Source: Eremophila alpestris peregrina (lineage: Eukaryota > Chordata > Aves > Passeriformes > Alaudidae). Taken from it: a stretch of DNA of 64,000 nucleotides. Positions 38,591 through 52,433 of this stretch are shown piece after piece. Location: assembly GCA_009792885.1 (NCBI GenBank), contig WMCF01000018.1, positions 4,731,297-4,795,296 on the forward strand, read 5' to 3'. Made by a program: the position numbers and the translations under genes. A model generated the notes under the pieces. That model saw only the letters and a list, made by a program, of their open reading frames with translations, did not search any database and was not told the DNA's origin. How positions within the stretch are numbered: the stretch's first letter is position 1; each line of letters starts with the position of its first letter.

Positions 38591-41500
38591 TATAGGTTTA
38601 CACACACAAGTTAAAATGTTTGTCAAATGTGTTCTTTAGTTCCACTGAAGACAGAAGGGTTATCTCAAAAAGTGTGCTCCAACTCCTGCAGTATGGCAGA
38701 TATTGTCCTTCAAGGAGTTCTTCTCCAAAGAGGTCAGATGAATTCCTAGAGCCTGGTGAAAACATTTATGAAGCAACTTTTAAAAACTCAGTAAGAGGTT
38801 GAGAAATCTTGTCCTAATGTATCCTGCCTGCTGGGAAGGGGATAAAAGTTATTCAGTGTGTTAATTTGTTATGTGGAAGAGAAGTGACACAGTGAAAATT
38901 GGAAGTCTTTTTACATCAAGTGAGATGTGGGCTTTGTTCAAAGATACATTACAGCTACCCGCTGAGTGCAGGGAGATATCTTACTGCATGAAATTTCAGT
39001 GCAATATGTTGATTTCAGAGCATCTTGCCACAAACTACTAATTAATATAAAATGAAAGACTCTCTCGATCTGTAATAGACTAAAAAAAGCCCACTAAAAT
39101 TACTGCTGAATGGCATTTCAAAGATGATAATTTATTTTTGCCCTGAACAAGACACTTAAAACATTTTCAAGGACATCACGTCTTTAGCCTTTAAAATATC
39201 AACTAATTATCAAATCAATGATCATTTGGGGGAAAGTAATGAAGTATGGAAAATAACCACTTGAAATTATATAAGTCATTACTGCAAAGTATTTAAAACT
39301 GGTAAGTCATTAGCAAAGAGATTTAGTGTGTAGGTATTAAATGCCTCAAAATTTTATAAAAAAGACAAATTGCATTTTAATCGTCATAATTTCCTATAAA
39401 ATAAGCAAGTTGCCCTTTCAGGTTCTTTATACTTATCTAATGCTTGTTTATTTTTCTAAGGAGATATTAATTCATTTATTCAAATTATTTTCAGCTTTTT
39501 AAAAAAGTTCACACCACTTAATGTTAACATCAAATATAGGGAAGTATTTGAAATAGCAGTGAGCAGAATGACTGAAAGTTTGAGTGGAAATACTTAATTA
39601 TATGCTTAACTCATGATTATTCATGAGTAATCAGTCTTTGGAGTTCAATAACTGCATAAGTATTTCCAGGATTGGGAACTTGTTTATTGTATTTTGATAC
39701 TTTTATTAGTTTAATAAACCATGGGTTTACTGTATCAATTTTTGATCCAGGCTTGCTACACATTTCAAAACAACTTTCCTCATTTCTTTTTGCAAATAGT
39801 TTATTCATGTTTTCTCACAAATGCACAGATGTGCTGATATGGAATGGGGTGTGGAGAAGGCAGAGGCAAAAGAGTTTCTAGGGCTTTACTTTGTTATGGT
39901 CTTCTTTTTTTCCTGACCTCCAAGGAATTTCTCACCCACAGAGTCTCTAGGTGATGTGATCTGTGCTACAACCTCAGGGGTTTGCCTGAAATCCAGTCTA
40001 TTTGCTCTGCTTCTAGAAAAAGTGAGCTAAGCACTTGCCAGAGAAAGGTGGAGACTCCTTTGTGCTCAGAATCATTTTATCAGCAGAAAAAAAAATAATT
40101 ATGTATATTCTACAGTCTCCCAATTTATGTACTTCTTATGCTGTGAAGAAACCCTTCCCTTTTTATCTGAATTCAGGAAGTTCAAATTCTTCTCATGGGA
40201 CATGACACTCAGTGCCACAGGCAACTTTCAGGGCCTCGTGAAAGAGATACTTCATGTAAGATCTCATCTTGATTTGGGTAGAAAAGTTTTTCTTAAACCC
40301 CAGCTCAGTTCTGTACACCATCTGTACACCAGCTGGATATATCCTCCATATTTAGTATGTAATAAGTGTATGATAGATAATTATACAGCCTCTTATAAGA
40401 GATTTTTAATTGCACACTATGCATAATCCAAAAATTTCAACAACTTTGATAGAAATTTTGAGAGTGCAGGTGATAAAGAAAAATCTGATTTAGCATTTTA
40501 GGTAAGAGAAGCAAGTGGGGTACTGGCAAAATTTGCTGTCATATTAAAACAAAATGTCTTTTGTGTCTCAGAATAAAATGGAGAAAAAAGTTTTCTCTCA
40601 ACCTTCCTGTGTTTTTGTCCAACACTGCTAGTTTTCTGCTTCTCATGTTGGTGTTGTAGCTCTGATTTGACAGACACATCCTATTTTCCTGTTATGGACT
40701 AAACTATAAAGATCTCTTGCAATTGCAGTCCACATCTTGAGCTCTGGTTAAGACCCATGGGAGAGATAGATGCTTAAAATATCTAAATCAAAATATATCT
40801 TCTGTATATCTTGCACGTGGGAAGAAGACTTTGTATGATCTGTCCAGGCAGCCTGATTGTGACATCGAATTTGAAGCTTCCCAAAGTATGCTTAATCAAT
40901 GAAGCACATGCTGTGACTTACCTGTAGTTCTGAACATTCCTGGTGCAGCCCTCGAGGAAACAGGACTGCAATGCTCCAGGGTGTTCCTGTTCCCTGCACC
41001 CAAATATTGATCTGCTGAGTTAAAGAAAACCATCTGGGATTACCCAGCAAATTTCCTCCTAAAGAAACATGTGCTTCAGCAGATTTCTTTACTTCACTAC
41101 TCTGGGAAGATTAGAGGAAGCACAACTGTTTGGAGGACAAACACCATATTCTTGAGGAGTGTTTTTTGAGTTATGATAATTATAGGTTCTAATGAAAGGT
41201 TTTGGGGGAGAGTTTTTCACCTCTGTGGGGTGGGGTTCTGGCTGCATCTTCAGGTTTTTCCCCCTCAATTTAAGATTAATAAAGAACCAACTCTGAAAAA
41301 AAAAATAGTAGAGCACTAATTTAGGGAAAAGAACCTCAGTCAGATAGCAGTAATTCAGAAACAGGTCTCTAAAAGCCACTTCTGTTGCAAAGATTTAACA
41401 TAAGTATAATTGTAATATGGTGTTATTACTATTGTTTTGCCAATTAGGAAAAAAATGATGAAGAATAATAAAATGTGACAAATAAATAGCTTTTCCAAAT

Positions 41501-44500
41501 GCCTATTCCTGGAGCTATAGAGCAGCTAGGTGCTGCTGATGTCTTTCATTATTTAGCAAAATGACAACTGGCTAGAAAATCAGAACTGTACTAGACTAGG
41601 TTAGACTTTAACTACTTTTTAATGTGTAGGAGTATTTTGCACCTTGTTATATCATTCTATAAAATGGATCACTGACATTATATTTAACTTAGATTGTAAA
41701 TATAATTGGACAACTGTAAATTAAGTGCACTATGTAAATATCAACTACCATCAATGGTGCAAAATATATTTGATTCATTTTGAAACTAAGGCAGAACTTT
41801 TCTTATGGCAGCACCTTTTGACATCAGATCTATGGTAAAAATTCTAATTTCTTCTTCAAGATGTTCAATTGCATTCTGTGTTCTGCTCTCAAACTCATTG
41901 TTCCTGCTGGATGTGACAAGGACCAAAGAGCACTTGCTGATTTCTGTATCCTGGCCCTAAAGAAATTTCATTTTGATTCATAAAATAAATGAATATGATA
42001 CGAATGTTACTGCTGGAGAATTATTATGTATCTCTGCCATGTCTGATTTACCTTATTTCTTCTGTGTTATACTAGAGCTTTCTGGTATAAATTGAAGTCA
42101 AACCATATCTTGAACTGAACTGTTGTTTACCTCTAGGAACAGATACCTCTGAGCCAGAAAATTGGGACAGACAATAAAATTTGGATTTTATCTAAAGTTG
42201 TGGTAGCCTTACCAGCCTTAAATAGGTGATCAAATAACCTCATAAACTCACACATGCTCAGTATTCAGTGTCTCCCCTTCTTTTTGCCCTTTACAGATAA
42301 TCAATTCTACATGAAGAAATCAGTGTAACAAGACGAGCTCTATTTTCTATGGACACAAAAGTCTGAGGCTATATATTGCTAGCCATAGGTTGCATATCAA
42401 AATCATAATTCTCTCAAAAAGGGATACAGTCTTTTACAATACAGCAATTCTAGCCATGGGCACTGAAAACCAGCTAATTAATAAGTTTTCATGGTGGCAA
42501 TGCAAAGCTTCACTTGGTGCTCTGTCATAAATTGTGCATAAAAGAAAGATCCCTTCAAACAAGGTTAATTGCTGTTTTTATTGAAAAGGTGTAACTAGAA
42601 GAAAAATTAAACCATTTCTAAGACCCAAATCCCACGTTTTACATATTCATTAGAGAAATGAACATGACTGATATAAACTGCAGAATACATGGAAAAATGA
42701 AAAAACCCCAATAATACAAAAGCAAATTACCTTTCCTCTGTCTTGCAATGAAGAAGACTATGGATCTGTTATGTGAGACTGAGAAAAAAATAAAATCAGC
42801 TTGGGGAAATTTTTCTCTTAACTGAGAATTTGTATACTCTTCCTAGATGTTCACTGTATTTTTTAACAAGCAGAATAAGGAATAATCCCTACTGAGCACC
42901 ACTTTTAGCTGCAAGCAAAGCAAAACAAAACAAGCCTGTATAAAAATTGTAAATGCTAAGAGCTTCCTACAAAGAACCATATTCAAGCAGGAAAAGATTT
43001 TTCTCTGCAGACTCATATCTGAGCTTTTCCCTTCAAGCTGCATACACTGACAAGCAACTAAAGGAATTTCAGTTGCCAATAGCCTATTGCAGATGCAACA
43101 CATTAATGAGGATGAGGTGTCATTGCCCTAGTGCTGCTGTGAGCTCAGTGTTTCAAACACAGTGCTTCATGGTATTTCTTTTCCATTTGGCATCCTATTA
43201 TCCAGTGGAATATCAGCATCAGTGGAATTCAATTTGGTCTCCACGTGTTATTGATGAACAAATGATAACTATTTTGCCTTTGTTTTATTAAGGATATTAA
43301 AGGGCAGAAATATGAATTCTGATAAAGTTAATCAACCTTTAGTGTGCAAACTTGAAGTGGAATAGCATACTTGCAGTACTTCTGTGAATTTATGTCATAT
43401 ATTTCCTTTAAATGACCATCCATGTTTCTGCAGCAATGTTACCTCTGAAAATGTTTCCATGGTGAATGCAGGCAAAGCATCCTGTGAGAAATACTTACTT
43501 TTATAATATGATACAGAAACCAAGGTAAATGGTAAAAAAATGGATGGGTACTGTATTCTGGGGATTATAGTAATGTCTTAGAAGGCTTCAATGTGCACTT
43601 AAATAGAAAAATGATATTTCATGTGAAAGTGTGTTAGGCTCAAATTTTTGTTTATGGTCAAGATGGAAGCACACCTATATCTAAATTACAGAATTTATTT
43701 ATTATGACTTACATCCTAAGAATCTGTTTACTATTAGTCTGAATCTAATTGTAACAGAAAAAGAAAGAATAATAATGTAGTTAACATTGTAAAACATAAA
43801 CTTTTTGTGTTTTATCCTTCTCCTGGTTTTTATGATCATCCTTCCCTTGCTCTTTTGACCTCCAGTGCCAGTGCACTCATCATCAGTGGAGGTTTTCACA
43901 TCAGCAGCAGCTGCCAGGATCAGGTTCCCTGAGGGGCAGCCAGGTCCCCTCCAAGTGCACTCACAGGGAGATCTCCACTCAATCCCTGGGTCTTCCTATC
44001 CACACAAAAGTATAAAGATCAATGTGGATGGCCCCACATGTTGCAGGGATTAAAGAAACTTCTGTGTCTCAGCCCTGGTCCCTCATCGTATCCATACGAT
44101 GAGAAGAATGCAGCCAGCTTGGGAATTTTAGTTTTAGAGCTTCATTTTATTTATTTCTTTTCCCAAGAAACCACAGTATCACACTTAAAAACACATCAAA
44201 TCAGTACCATGTGCTAGGCTTTCCAAGCTCATTAGAGCACTTATGGAAGATGTACTTAATGAAATTGTGATAGAATGGCTAAGTTAATCAATGTTCTTTG
44301 AGCTGTAACATTTATATGTTACTTAAAAGAAAATCCTCATAAGTGTTCTATCTTTGCCTGTTAAACAGTGACTTCAGTACTCTGTGCATTAATAGGTTCA
44401 TATTTAAATCTGTGAAATTCCTCAGAACAGCCACGTGTTACACATATATTGTTGAATCTGACTTTATGTTAAAGCTACAAGACAAAAAAAAAGTGTTACT

Positions 44501-47500
44501 ATTAATTATTTGAGCTGCAGCTCAGAAACAGAAAGTTCATAGCTGGGAAAAAAAAATTATTTGTCATTTTTCTGCTAGATCGTACATATTTTGCTTAGGG
44601 CTGTGTTGTGTGGTTTTAACCATGCTGAAATCAGCAAAAGTAAGAAATTCAAATAATGCTACATGCATGATTATAAAAATTTGTTCCCTTCTAACCTGCA
44701 GACTTGGAAATTAATAAACTGTATTAAAAATATGCGGCAGTGTTTCAATAACTTAAAATAATCTGATAGTACAATAAGAGCTGACTTTCTCAAGCAAACA
44801 TTTTTTCTCAGAGTCAGATGTTAAATAGACATGATGCTTTTATGTGTAAATAAACATTAAAATAATTTTGTAAAGGATTTTAATTCAATATTTAATTGTG
44901 GCATAGTTTAGTAAAAAATGTAGTTTTCTATTTCATTTATAATTAATGTAAATAGATAAAAGTAACATAATTCCACTGCTTTCACCAGATTTGAACCTGG
45001 GAAGAAAGGAATCCATGAATTTTTACTATCTTTTTTTTCTGCAAAAAATTATTTAGGGAAAACATTTTTTTTCCCTTATAAACAGGTCTTAAAGTCTTTA
45101 AGTGGTTTTTCTCAGCTGTCAGAATATCCTTTCTTGTGTCTTGCCTCTTAACTTGCTTGACTAGAAGTGTGATACCAAACCCATTCTCTATTGGTGGATT
45201 TATTTCCATTCTTACCCATGCATCATGACAATGGGCCACTCACAAGTTGTGACAATGGAACATCCATCTGATGTGAGTCCTAATCCCCAGTAATCATCTA
45301 TTACCTGTCCTTTTGTCAGTAATTAATTTGACATCCCACTCTGGATGGGTTTTTTTGCCTGAATAACCTCAGGTATCAAAGTGTAACTACCATAACCAAC
45401 TTTGAGATCAACAAGGAACTGAAGGGAGTGACTGTCTGTCTCTAGACCTGACTGGATAAGCTTTACACACTTTATTCATGCATTCACATTTGATTTTCCA
45501 TACTATCCTTGAAATTCTCCTACAGTACAATTAAGGAATAAAAAAGAAGGCAAAACAACCTGTTCTAAATGTTCTGTGTGTATAATCAGACTAATAGAAC
45601 AATAGTAACAGCTCTCAGCAGTAGAAAAGTGAACAAGGTGGCTAAATCCATGTTTTAGAAAGCATGATCAATTGAAAAAGTGATAGCCTTAGTGATATTG
45701 ATGTCAAACTACAGCTGATCTGTGACTTCTTTGTGCCACATCATTATTCAATTTGACTGTATGAAGGCTGGTCTACATTTCCCTATTTAGATGCAGTCAG
45801 TGTGTCCGTGGCTGTGAGTGTGTGTGTGCATCCACTCACCCCTTACCACTTCACAATGCCCACAGAAGAACACAAACAATGTATTTCCTTTCAGAATAGG
45901 TTGAACTAAACAGTGGCCACCTGAAACAGATCTGCTGTTCTCTAATGCCATTTGAGCTGTGTACTTTTATGAAGACCTGTGGCTGGACTGCTTCATTTTC
46001 CAATGACTGTCCTTCATCTAGACTATATTCACTGTGATTTCCACCACAGTGGCCTGCAAAGACCAGTTTCTTGGGTGTGTTATGGGCAGTACCTTGCTGT
46101 AGTGACCACCAAAAGCAGGATTGTGACCCTGTGGGCAGTGCCAGCTCACGCACTAAGGTGAATTATTTTAAGTTTTTACTCTAGAGCTGAGAGATAACTC
46201 ATGAAAGGCTGGCTCCCTGATTTTCAAAACTTTACACCAGTAAAAAACCAAGGCATCAGGATTCCTTGGTTGTAAATGATGCAATTTTTTCATTAATTAG
46301 CACTCAATGCCCTATTTGCTACTTATGGCTCTCAAGACCCATGCTAATTAGTCCACATACGCATTTATCCCCTCCCTTTGAGTCTGGAGGGTAGGTCAAT
46401 GAGTTGGTGGTCATGATGTCCCACTGCTGGAATGACCTTACCCCCAATTACTGCTTGGTTCTGACTTTCACTCCTGATGGCCATTGTCCAGAGAGCCCAT
46501 TCATCTTGGATTGTCTTCCTTTCCCACAAAACAAAAGGCTAGCCAAGCACACAATGTTCACAATTCCACTGCATAATCATGGGGCTGCTGACTAAAAACC
46601 TAAAGAAACCTGCAGTTTTATTTTTGAATCTTAAGGGGTTTGATATCTGGAATACTCTGGTTTTTTTTCCTCTTAACCTAATCTAAGGATTTTATCAGAT
46701 GATTCCTGCTGAAGAAATAATCTTTTGAAGAACATAAAAGATGTAAAATGCATTTTAAAAGCATCTTGCAGATAACTAGAGTATTTCGGGGGACAACAGC
46801 AAAGAAGAGTGAAAAATCACAGTATATTAGTCAAAATATTATCCAAGCCATTAGGAATACTGAAAAAAGAACGTGGGATAGAGTTGTGAGGGAGGTGGTT
46901 TCTTTTGCAAATTTATGTACAGTAAGAATTTTCTCAACTATTAAACTATTACATGTCATGTCTCTTCTTCTAACTAGGTACTTCAGGCTAAATATAACAG
47001 AGTACAAAGTTAAGAAGAAAATTTTGTATTCTAAAACTACAAATTGCCTCACAGGAGGCTAAAATTATTTCAGATTGCTTTTCTTGTGTGTTCTGCTTAG
47101 AGGCATATTATACATAATATGAAACATGACCAGTGGTTTGATATACTTGTTAAGAATGTCACATAGCCATTTTGGGAAACTGCTGTTACCTTGGAGACCA
47201 AAAGCAGAATTTATCTGGCCAATTTCAACCTCAACAGTTTATGAATCAGAAGTTTTGAGCATCCCCTACTCAAAAATATGGTAAGATGGGTATAAAAAGT
47301 TTAAAAATTTCCCAAGAATTGGTTTTAAAAATCTCAGTTTAAAGTCCAGGCTAAGCAACCAGGGAATAATTTGTCTTATAGGTATGGCTGTCTGAGCTAA
47401 CCATCAACTAGACTCACTTTATGGACAAAAGAGAAACAAAGCACTCCTTTGCTAGACCTGTTTTGACGTTTTCCTTAGGGTGAGTTGTGTCCTAGATTTC

Positions 47501-48106
47501 ATATGTTGGACTCTTTACATTTAATGCACAAGAATTTAGGTCTCTGTACAAGTGAGCAAAAGGTTCAAACTCTGTCTGTTCAAAATGAACCAGGAAAAAA
47601 AAATTACCTTAAGATAGATCTTACGTAATTTAAAAAAAAAGATGCAAGCATACAAAGCACTTCAGTTCCTGCAATGTCAAGAAGATTTTTGTGAATTAAT
47701 GTGTTATATTCTGTCTACAGGCCATTGACTTCACATGCAATTCCTTCTGAATCTCATTTTTTTACAGTATATCTTAATGGAAGTTGAAGACTCTGTAAGA
47801 AGGTCTGAAAATAAAATCTTCTTCATGTAAGCAAAGTTGTCCAGGTTTTCAGACAGTTTATGTACAAATTGTCTACAAATATTCAAAGGGTCTGTTGGTT
47901 CGTTGCCCAAATCTGTCACTGGGCAAATAAATTTCAAATTAAGGTAGAATCATCCAATTGTCAATCTAAGGTGATTTCAAGACAAGAAAAATATATAAAT
48001 GGAAACCTGAAAAAATCCATTAAACTGAGCATAAATTATTAACTTCTTTTTTTTTTTTTTAATCAAACCACAGCTGCATAGTGTACCTCAAGAAAGGAAC
48101 TGGTGC
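38591..48106. other. AT-rich unique DNA, no gene seen
   Basis: No repeat family or exon was recognised. GC-richer patches at about 43855-44080, 45960-46165 and 46380-46600 hold short chance frames. A near-perfect palindrome lies at 44082-44103 and an 11-bp tandem duplication (TCTGTACACCA twice) at 40310-40331. The interval 44200-44480 has the mixed-composition, homeobox-site-like look of conserved non-coding DNA, but no claim is made for it. Confidence 0.55.
44082..44103. repeat. near-perfect palindrome, 10-bp arms, 2-base loop
   Basis: CTCATCGTAT (44082-44091), CC, then ATACGATGAG (44094-44103). All ten pairs match and each arm contains one CpG, in an otherwise CpG-poor setting. No terminator function is implied in a vertebrate genome. 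Confidence 0.95.
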
Positions 48107-48434
48107 TGTTGGGTTTTGAGTTGGGTTAAATCCTTGCATCGGTCTGTCTGAGACCGAGCTGATTTTCCTCATAACATCTCTGTGGTTCTATGCTTTGCAC
48201 TTGTGACCAAAACTGTGTTGATAACTCACAGATTTTTAGTTATTTTAGTTATTTTTAGTTATTGCTGAGCGGTGCTCACACAGCCTCAAGTTCTGTCTTG
48301 CTGGTGGTGCTGTCATCCTGTGAGAAGGTTGGGGCTGCACCAGGAATTGGGAAGGGACACTGCCAGCACAACTGACTCCAGATGACCAAAGTAACATCCC
48401 CTGCCACTGACCTCAAGCTCAGGAATAAAAGCTG
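48107..48434 (+). mobile_element. 5' (U3) fragment of an avian ERV LTR
   Basis: Begins TGTTGGGTTTTGAGTTGGGT. It carries 'GAGACCGAGCTGATTTTCCTC' (48150), 'TGTGACCAAAACTGTGTTGATAAC' (about 48203-48226), 'TTATTGCTGAGCGGTGCTCACACAGC' (about 48259), 'GACTCCAGATGACCAAAGTAACATCCC' (about 48374) and finally GGAATAAAAGCTG. All are landmarks of the U3 part of a common bird LTR. The copy stops just after the AATAAAAG box that serves as the TATA element in this family, so R and U5 are missing. A 9-10-bp unit is triplicated at 48232-48264. It appears to be a relative of the LTR at 61444-62031. Confidence 0.75.
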
Positions 48435-51400
48435 TTTTAGCTATGATAATAGCAGTTATCATTTTTCAAGTTTGTCTTTTCAAATAATTCCAAACTATTC
48501 AGCAGAATTTCACTTTGCATATGGAAGCAATTTCATCAGTTTGCATGTGGTGCACATGGTCAATTTGAGCTGCATTTGAGCTGAACAAAATTTATGGCTG
48601 TTATATTGCTTAAAAGAGTAATTTCCTTTATGTTTTATAGTTTGCAAAAGAGTGTTCACAGTTATAATATTTGATGTCCTGACTGATAGTAAATTCATTA
48701 TATCAAGTGCTTTGCAATCATAGAGTAAAGGATAATTTCTCCAAAGAATTTATAAGCAAATACACAAAGGTATTGATTTAAAAGACAGAAAAACTGAATA
48801 TAGAGTTTCTAATGGAAATCGGCCATTCTTCAGTTGATTATTCAGGGTTTACAACTTGGGTGTTCCCTCAAAATCATAAGACTAAGTCTGTGTACTAAAT
48901 TCCACTCTCCTGAAGGAGTGATCAAGATCTTAATTGGGCTATCACAGTTCCTTAGAGAGTCTAGAAAAGAGATGAAGATAATAATCTCTACAAATATTCC
49001 TCTTGGTCAAGGATAGCACTGTTACCATGATAGCTCATGCCAATAATTTCACCTACAGGTCCAAGAGAAGGAAGAAGGTAAAAAGTTCTTCAGGTTATCA
49101 GTTTATTTCATTTTATTCTTCTCTATCACTGTCTTGGCAACATCTGTTACATTTACATTGGTTAGTCTTTCAGCATTGTTTCCATATAAAATGTAATTAT
49201 TTTCTACATTTATCTGGTTTGAACTAGAAAATGCCTGAAAAATTCAGAAGCATTTATTCTCTTGCAAATCATATTTCCTTCTTTTATTTGCCTATGCATA
49301 TGTTCAGAACATGCCAAATACAAACTATATAAAATGAAGTTATAGAAAGTGAAATTATCAACAGAAACTCCAACAAAAAACTATGAAAAACCAAAAAAGC
49401 CACTTCCTTTTAGTAAACTAATAAATATTGAATTCTTATAACAAAATAGCCGATTTTTCAGAAGTCTTCAGGTTCAATTGAAAAGGGAAAGGGATTGCAA
49501 GTAATAATACATTTAAGCATTTGTGAAAGGCTCATGGTACTTGTAAAAATATGATCTTTTTTACTTAAATTTGAGGATTTTTCACCGTCCCATCAGAGAT
49601 AAAATTGTGTTGCTATAAAGAATTAAAAAAAAATACCCATGTAATTTCCTGGCAGCTTGCAATCAAGGGAAATTGGGAGCTGTAATATGAATACCCCAGA
49701 CAATGCTTTACTGAAGATAATTGTTAATTATCATCACCTGTTTATAATTTCAGTTGCCTTTTAGAGAGTGCTCATACTTCCTTCTGTAGTTATAAATAAG
49801 TAGCATAAATTCTGATATCAGGGTAGGGCTCTCTTTGCTAGAAAACAGGCAGTGAAACTGGTTTCTCCAAGTTTCCATGTATGGGGAGAAATCAGCATAT
49901 CCCAAAAATAACAGAAATGAGATTTTTTTTTTTTTATTACCTTAGAGGGATAGGTGATATCTACCCCATTCCTGGTTGAAACTCTTGGGTCCTGCTTGAA
50001 TAAATGTTACCCACTTAGGGTCTTCACTGTACTGCTGTGCCAGATTTTTTACTGATGAGAATCTCCTCCATATAAGATTTCAATATTTTATAAAACACAT
50101 ATAAATAGTTGTTTTTGAGGGTGGAAATCTAGCTTTACAAAATATGCCTGTAAGTGTGGGAATCCTTATTAACAAACCATTTTAAACACTGGTGAGGTGA
50201 AACATGAAATTTCCTTTGTTGTTTTCATTTGAAATAAAAGCTTGCTGAAATGTAATTTTGTCTTTAAATCTGCCTGTTCTTTTCCTCTTTCATGCCCTCC
50301 ATATAAAAGTAGAAAATTTATTCTTGAGGTCTGAGCTCTGATCTCACAACAGTAATATTAAACAGCTTTTCCATTGTCATGCAATAGCACTGGATAAAGT
50401 ACATAAAAGGCAACTTGGTCATGAGTGAAAAGGAACAGTTATGAACCTTCAATCATAGACCAGACTCCTATTAGTTTAAAAGGATATTTATGGATAAGAT
50501 GTTCAATGGAAGGTGGTCTTTTTCTTTATATATTTAAGAACAAGTGTGATTTTCTTTAAGAGATGCATTGATGTAGAATAAAAATGAAAAAAAATTAATG
50601 TGGCTATTTTTAAATACAATACAGTTAGAGATTCAGCACAAATATAAGGAAAGTTTTTAGGCTATCTTCAGATTCACCCAATGCTGCTAAGGCCTGAAAG
50701 GGGGAGTTCAGTAAATGTTCATATTAAACTGGAAGTGAAATGGGTTAAACAAGAGAGGTGCAATGCAGGTTGAATGAAAGATCCCAGGAACTGTGGACTT
50801 CTGCTGTTATTTGCACAGATAGTTTTTGAAATCAATAGTTTTGCTCAGCCAGAGTTACAGTAAAAAGAAAAGTGCTCAAAACAAGGCTACCAGCACAGGA
50901 ATGATGCAAATAGAGTCTGTCAGTATAGTGGGGGTATTTTTATTCAGTGAAATTCCTTCACTGTGGATTCTGTTTTTATCATGGTTTTGTGAAGGCTGTT
51001 GCAAACAGAATTGAGCACCAGAATGTTGGCATGTATGTTAAGCTTTACTCAGTGGTGGGTGGAAATCACTAGCAGGAGGAACCCGTAGCATGATATATAT
51101 ATATATGTATTTTGAAAATTAAAATATAACTTAAAGTAACAAGAAAAAGCTGACTAGATGAGAGCAACTCACCTGATACATAATTCACCTTGATGCCATG
51201 TTTAAAGTGTTTGAGGCTCTAAAAGTTTGTGAGAAAAGAAATACTACTTATGTTACTGAATGGTATGGATAATATTTATATATCCAGAGATCAAATGGAG
51301 GATAATAAAATATACTGATGAAGAATTCAGCAATTTCTGTAGTGAGCTTACCTTCATCTTGTTCATCAGGTTTTATTTCAGCAGATGTTTTCTTTCATTA

Positions 51401-52433
51401 TTCTTTCTGACTTCTCAAGTATATCTTGCCATAAACACCACTTAACACTACAAAATATCCTCTTCATTTTCACCTGGAATTTTTCCTTAGTTATTTTTTT
51501 TTCATTTGTTTTGGGAAGAGGGAGATAAAAGTAGAACAGGAGGGAGGCTTCCATTTTTAATTATTTGCTTATTTAGCCAATTAATTTTTTTAGTGATTAA
51601 GATGTTTTGGAGCATTTGAGGCTCACAGAGTGATTTAACCTCCTCTAGCAGCAGGTGTTTTGCCTTTGTTTGAAAGAACATGTTTGGGAGTGTGTAGCAT
51701 TGAATTGAAACACACAAAGTATTTTTGTTCTACCATTACAGAATTGCACTGGAATAATAAGACCCTTTCACAAAGGCCCTTTTATGTCCTCTTTTGAAAT
51801 TACATACAGTATTATGTTACTAATGCAGGATCTAAGGTTTTCTTTAAAATTGTCAGAGAAATGAATGTAAAAACCCCTGTGTGCTGGTGGAAATAAACAT
51901 TATGCTGAATAAAAACTTAGGATATTTCATCTTCCTTTGCTGTGCAAACAAAATAGGCAAGTCTGGTGTTGTTTGCTGAGTGTTGGTAGTGTATGAATTA
52001 TTTCCTGAAGAACATAAAAAGCTGAGGAAAAACATCATAGACTGCAAAATATGATATTTGAAACAGAAGATGACAAAGTGTGTAGACTTATACACATTTA
52101 GGAACAGTCTTATGAATTGTGACTTATAGAAATGGTCTAGTTGCTAATACAAAATTGTAAGTACTTTAATAATTTTTAACATGGTAGCTAATAGACGTCA
52201 ATGTAATACAATTGAAAAACTGATTAAGAAGAAAATATGTACCTTATTTGTATTTTATAAAAACCACTCAGTTACACAAGTAAAACATAGAATACTTTTA
52301 CTCTATAGTGACATGAAACAGAATCCAAACTGTAAAGTGGTATTGTTCACACTCGGCAAACTGTGAGATAGTTATTTCATTTCTATAGCATTTTGTCAGC
52401 TCTTCTTTTCAGTACTCTATAATTGTCCTTGAA
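48435..52433. other. AT-rich unique DNA, no gene seen
   Basis: Only short chance frames (80 codons or fewer), a T13 run near 49923 and a short (AT)n near 51094 were noted. No repeat family or exon was recognised. Confidence 0.6.

Noticed and set aside
45979..46161. Possible exon ending CACTAAG|GTGAAT
   Set aside because: No acceptor of reasonable quality or open frame spans up to the donor-like site; the plus frame stops at the junction.
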